Source of the DNA: Anaeromyxobacter oryzae | Lineage (GTDB): Bacteria; Myxococcota; Myxococcia; Myxococcales; Anaeromyxobacteraceae | Direction of reading: 5' to 3' | DNA: 64,000 bases | Assembly: GCF_023169945.1 (NCBI RefSeq) | Contig: NZ_AP025591.1 | Location: forward strand, 6,246,501-6,310,500 | Part shown: positions 61,196 to 64,000 of the stretch, piece after piece | Layout of the letters: each line of letters opens with the position of its first letter | Numbering within the stretch: position 1 is the first letter of the stretch | The notes under the pieces: generated by a model | What the model saw: only the letters and a program-made list of their open reading frames with translations | Databases searched by the model: none | Told to the model about the DNA's origin: nothing | Program-made: the position numbers and the translations under genes

Positions 61196-62232
61196 TGGGC
61201 GCCAACGGCATCGCGGACCGGGTCCTCGCCGGCGACGTGCGGTCCGCCGCGCGCCTGATGCGCGACCTCGACGACCGCCTGCCCGAGGCGGAGACGGCGC
61301 TCCGCGCGCTCTTCCCGAGGACCGGCCGCGCGTACGTCATCGGCCTCACGGGCGCCCCCGGCGCGGGGAAGTCGTCGCTGACCGACCGGCTGATCGGCCA
61401 CTACCGGCGCGCCGGCAAGACCGTGGGCGTCGTGGCGGTCGATCCCACGAGCCCCTTCACCGGCGGCGCGATCCTCGGCGACCGGATCCGGATGCAGGAC
61501 CACGCGCTCGACGAGGGCGTCTTCATCCGGTCGCTCGGCACCCGCGGCCACCTGGGTGGGCTGTCGCGTTCCACCTCCGACCTCGTCCAGGTGATGGACG
61601 CGATGGGCAAGGACGTCGTGATCGTCGAGACCGTCGGCGTCGGGCAGGACGAGATCGAGGTCGCCTCGCTCGCCCACACCGTCGTGGTGGTGGCAGTCCC
61701 GGGCCTCGGCGACGACGTGCAGGCGATCAAGGCAGGCGTCCTCGAGATCGCCGACGTCTTCGCCGTGAACAAGGCCGACCGCGAGGGCGCGGACCGCACG
61801 GTCCGGGACCTGCAGGGCATGCTCGAGCTGCGGCGGACGGTGCTGGGCCGGCCGCTCGATCACGACGCGGTCCACCGGTTCCACGGCGCGCCGATCGCGG
61901 CGCCGGTCCCGTCCGGCGAGTGGGAGCCGCCGATCGTGAAGACCGTCGCCGTGAAGGACGAGGGCGTCGACGAGCTGGTGCGAGCCATCGAGGGGCACCG
62001 GGCGCACCTCGAATCGTCGGGCGAGCGGCGCACCCGCGAGGTCGCGCGGGCGCGGGCCGGCTTCGTGACGGTGCTGCGGGAGCGGCTGCTCGCCGGCGCG
62101 CTCGCGCGGCTCGAGGCGGAGATGGGGCGGCTCGACGCGGTCGCGGCGCGGATCGCCGCCCGCGAGGCAGACCCGTACCAGCTCGCCGAGGAGCTCGCGG
62201 CGCGCCTCGCGGCCCCCGGGGAGGCGCGGTGA
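61195..62232 (+). CDS. meaB: methylmalonyl-CoA mutase-associated GTPase (MeaB/ArgK)
   Basis: 345-residue P-loop GTPase that protects and loads B12 into methylmalonyl-CoA mutase. Walker A GAPGAGKS is at residues 53-60. [53 protein letters not shown] and NKAD (G4) are family motifs. The N-terminal helix and C-terminal dimerisation arm are present. The mutase gene is not in the window. Confidence 0.9.
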   Translation: MGANGIADRVLAGDVRSAARLMRDLDDRLPEAETALRALFPRTGRAYVIGLTGAPGAGKSSLTDRLIGHYRRAGKTVGVVAVDPTSPFTGGAILGDRIRMQDHALDEGVFIRSLGTRGHLGGLSRSTSDLVQVMDAMGKDVVIVETVGVGQDEIEVASLAHTVVVVAVPGLGDDVQAIKAGVLEIADVFAVNKADREGADRTVRDLQGMLELRRTVLGRPLDHDAVHRFHGAPIAAPVPSGEWEPPIVKTVAVKDEGVDELVRAIEGHRAHLESSGERRTREVARARAGFVTVLRERLLAGALARLEAEMGRLDAVAARIAAREADPYQLAEELAARLAAPGEAR

Positions 62233-63332
62233 GCGACGACGGCAGGCCCCCCGGCGCGCCCGCGGATCCCGTCGCGGCGCTGGAGGCGCGCCTCGGGCTC
62301 GCCTTCCGCGACCGGGCGCTGGCGCTCGCGGCCATCACGCACAAGTCCTACGTGAACGAGCACCGCGACGAGACCGGGCTACAGGACAACGAGCGGCTCG
62401 AGTTCCTCGGGGACGCGGTGATCGACCTCGCGGTGTCGCACCGGCTCATGGAGCGGTTCCCGGGGGCGCGCGAGGGCGAGCTCTCGAAGATGCGCGCCGC
62501 CGTCGTGGACGAGCAGGGGCTCTCGGAGATGGCACGCGCGCTCGAGCTCGGCGAGCTGCTCCGGCTCGGCCGCGGGGAGGAGCTGACCGGCGGACGGAAG
62601 AAGGCGTCACTGCTCGCGGACGCGATGGAGGCCGTGGTCGCGGCGGTGTTCCTGCAGCTCGGGCTCCTCCCGGTGCTCGGGATCGTGGACCGGTTCCTCC
62701 AGGAGGCGTTCGCGCGCGCCACCGCGGGCACCCTCGATCGCGACTTCAAGACCCAGCTCCAGGAGTTCACGCAGAACCGCCTCCGGGCCACCCCGCGCTA
62801 CCGCGTCGTCGCGGAGCACGGCCCCGACCACTCGAAGACGTTCGAGGTCGAGACCGACCTGCGCGGCGAGGTGCTCGGCCGGGGTGCCGGTCGCTCGAAG
62901 AAGGACGCCGAGCAGGCGGCCGCGAAGCTCGCGCTCGACGCGCTCGGGCGCCGGTACGGAGAGCCGGCCGGGCCAAACGGGGCGACCGCGCGTGCGGTGA
63001 CGGCCCCGGTCCCGCTGGCGGCCATGGCGGTCGCGATCGAGTCGCCGCCGCCTCCGGAGGCCGAGGTGGCGCCGTCCGGAGCCCACCCCGAGCCGCCCGC
63101 CGAGCCGGCCGCGACGGCGCCGCCCCGGTCCGAGCCCCCAGGCGCTCCCGCCAGTGCGGGCCCGCCCGCGGAGCCGGCGGGGACCGCGCCGGCCCCCGAG
63201 CGGCGGCGGCGCGAGCGCTCCCGGCCCGCGAAGCCGCCCCGCGCGCGGGCGGCGACGGCCGCGGGCCGCGCGCGGACCTCCCCCCGCAAGGCGGCGCCGA
63301 AGGCCCGCAAAGGGACGCGTCCCAAGCGCTGA
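62229..63332 (+). CDS. rnc: ribonuclease III with long Pro/Ala/Arg tail
   Basis: 367-residue RNase III cleaving double-stranded RNA in rRNA and mRNA processing. The catalytic signature [16 protein letters not shown] is near residues 54-69, and the dsRNA-binding domain ([20 protein letters not shown], then [19 protein letters not shown]) covers about 178-240. Residues about 245-367 are a Pro/Ala/Glu-rich then Arg/Lys-rich tail that is unusual; typical RNase III is about 230 residues. GTG start overlaps the meaB stop (GTGA). Confidence 0.92.
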   Translation: MSDDGRPPGAPADPVAALEARLGLAFRDRALALAAITHKSYVNEHRDETGLQDNERLEFLGDAVIDLAVSHRLMERFPGAREGELSKMRAAVVDEQGLSEMARALELGELLRLGRGEELTGGRKKASLLADAMEAVVAAVFLQLGLLPVLGIVDRFLQEAFARATAGTLDRDFKTQLQEFTQNRLRATPRYRVVAEHGPDHSKTFEVETDLRGEVLGRGAGRSKKDAEQAAAKLALDALGRRYGEPAGPNGATARAVTAPVPLAAMAVAIESPPPPEAEVAPSGAHPEPPAEPAATAPPRSEPPGAPASAGPPAEPAGTAPAPERRRRERSRPAKPPRARAATAAGRARTSPRKAAPKARKGTRPKR

Positions 63333-63345
63333 AGACGCTTTCCAT

Positions 63346-63374
63346 TTGCCGCAGGGGGGGGCCGCGGCTAGCAT
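63346..63374 (+). promoter_or_regulatory. promoter of the cyclophilin gene
   Basis: TTGCCG (63346-63351) and TAGCAT (63369-63374) are 17 bases apart. The ATG at 63383 comes only 8 bases after the -10, so the transcript should be leaderless or nearly so. Confidence 0.55.
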
Positions 63375-63382
63375 CCCGCCGC

Positions 63383-64000
63383 ATGACGAGACCGACCCTC
63401 TCCGCGATCGCGCTCGCGGCGCTCGCATTCGCCACGACTGCGCGCGCCCAGGCGCCGCAGAACGAGCCGAAGGCCGGCAAGCCCGCCGCGCAGGCGGCCG
63501 CCTCCAGGGACCTCTACGCGGTGTTCCAGACGTCCCGCGGCAAGATCGGCGTGAAGCTCCTCCCGAGCGAGGCGCCGATCACCGTGGCGAACTTCGTCGA
63601 GCTCGCCACCGGCAAGAAGACCTACAAGGATCCCTTCACGAACGAGCAGAAGAAGGGGCCGTACTTCGACGGCACGCTCTTCCACCGCGTCATCCCCGGG
63701 TTCATGATCCAGGGTGGCGACCCGGCGACGAAGAGCGCCGCGTTCGGCACCTCGGGCGTGCAGGGGCTCCCGTTCGGCGTCTCCGGCCCCGGCTACAAGT
63801 TCGACGACGAGCTGCCGAAGCCGGGCACGACCCTCTTCGAGAAGCCGTGCGTGCTCGCGATGGCCAACTCCGGCCCGAACACCAACGGCTCGCAGTTCTT
63901 CATCACCGAGGGCTACGGCGCCCGCGTCCCGCAGCTGGAGCCGCGCGCCTGCGACTCGAAGTCGGGCGTGTGCGGCTACACGCGGTTCGGTCAGGGCGTC
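63383..64000 (+). CDS. secreted peptidyl-prolyl isomerase (cyclophilin), partial at window end
   Basis: At least 206 residues; the gene runs off the window at 64000. A signal peptide (residues 1-22, ending TTARA-Q) directs it to the periplasm. The cyclophilin fold begins with [20 protein letters not shown], contains [20 protein letters not shown] with the catalytic Arg, and [20 protein letters not shown] with Gln and Phe of the active site. An insert with Cys residues ([11 protein letters not shown]) precedes the last strands. It catalyses proline isomerisation during protein folding. Confidence 0.9.
   Translation, partial: MTRPTLSAIALAALAFATTARAQAPQNEPKAGKPAAQAAASRDLYAVFQTSRGKIGVKLLPSEAPITVANFVELATGKKTYKDPFTNEQKKGPYFDGTLFHRVIPGFMIQGGDPATKSAAFGTSGVQGLPFGVSGPGYKFDDELPKPGTTLFEKPCVLAMANSGPNTNGSQFFITEGYGARVPQLEPRACDSKSGVCGYTRFGQGV

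Overview
The window is about 70 % GC, uses GTG and TTG starts freely and packs its genes with 1-4 base overlaps. Gene content (RegB/RegA redox pair, imuA-imuB-dnaE2 cassette, B12-dependent ribonucleotide reductase, complete TCA block, CoA-ester catabolism genes, HARE/Mrr-like protein, many lipoproteins) suggests a Myxococcota chromosome, most like Anaeromyxobacter. That placement is inference from gene content and style; no rRNA or other marker is present. I see no tRNA, rRNA, CRISPR array or intact insertion sequence.

Layout. 1-6074: small Cys-rich protein, CAP-domain lipoprotein, DUF721 protein, RegB/RegA-type kinase and regulator, thioredoxin, Ser-rich secreted protein. 6287-12003: LexA-box candidate, then the SOS mutagenesis cassette imuA-imuB-dnaE2. 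12198-15307: nrdJ on the minus strand, with its own promoter and paired NrdR-box candidates. 15456-23365: lepA-lepB, a membrane protein, then pyrR-pyrB-pyrC-carA and a hypothetical gene. 23362-26018: DUF151 nuclease-like protein, PAS histidine kinase, ChbG-type deacetylase. 26191-35920: energy block sdhC-sdhA-sdhB, a DUF815 ATPase, icd, mdh, sucC, sucD, ndk. 36066-42605: CNNM/CorC protein, rlmN, PfkB kinase, phosphoesterase, beta-propeller protein. 42762-49975: HARE-HTH/Mrr-like protein, two lipoproteins, homoserine dehydrogenase, thioesterase, glpX, SRPBCC protein, a 59-residue charged protein. 50169-53498: eno, thiC and, on the minus strand, a periplasmic rhodanese. 53632-58090: CoA-ester operon (HMG-CoA lyase, enoyl-CoA hydratase, carboxyltransferase, acyl-CoA dehydrogenase). 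58222-64000: HAF-repeat lipoprotein in compositionally different DNA beside an acyl-CoA dehydrogenase remnant, an unknown protein, meaB, rnc, and a secreted cyclophilin cut by the window end.

The most important observation is at 53085-53498. The rhodanese frame is interrupted by one in-frame TGA exactly where the family motif YCxNxxC has its second cysteine. The frame then continues through a normal rhodanese C-terminus to a TAG, and a perfect 8-bp hairpin with a GGC loop lies 15-33 nt after the TGA. This fits a selenocysteine codon with a bacterial SECIS element. Other points of interest are the NrdR boxes 31 bp apart before nrdJ, the LexA-type box before imuA, a recurring TAnnnT -10 hexamer 8-20 nt before start codons (short-leader or leaderless mRNAs), the HARE-HTH/Mrr/Arg-tail protein, and the duplication scar around the HAF gene.
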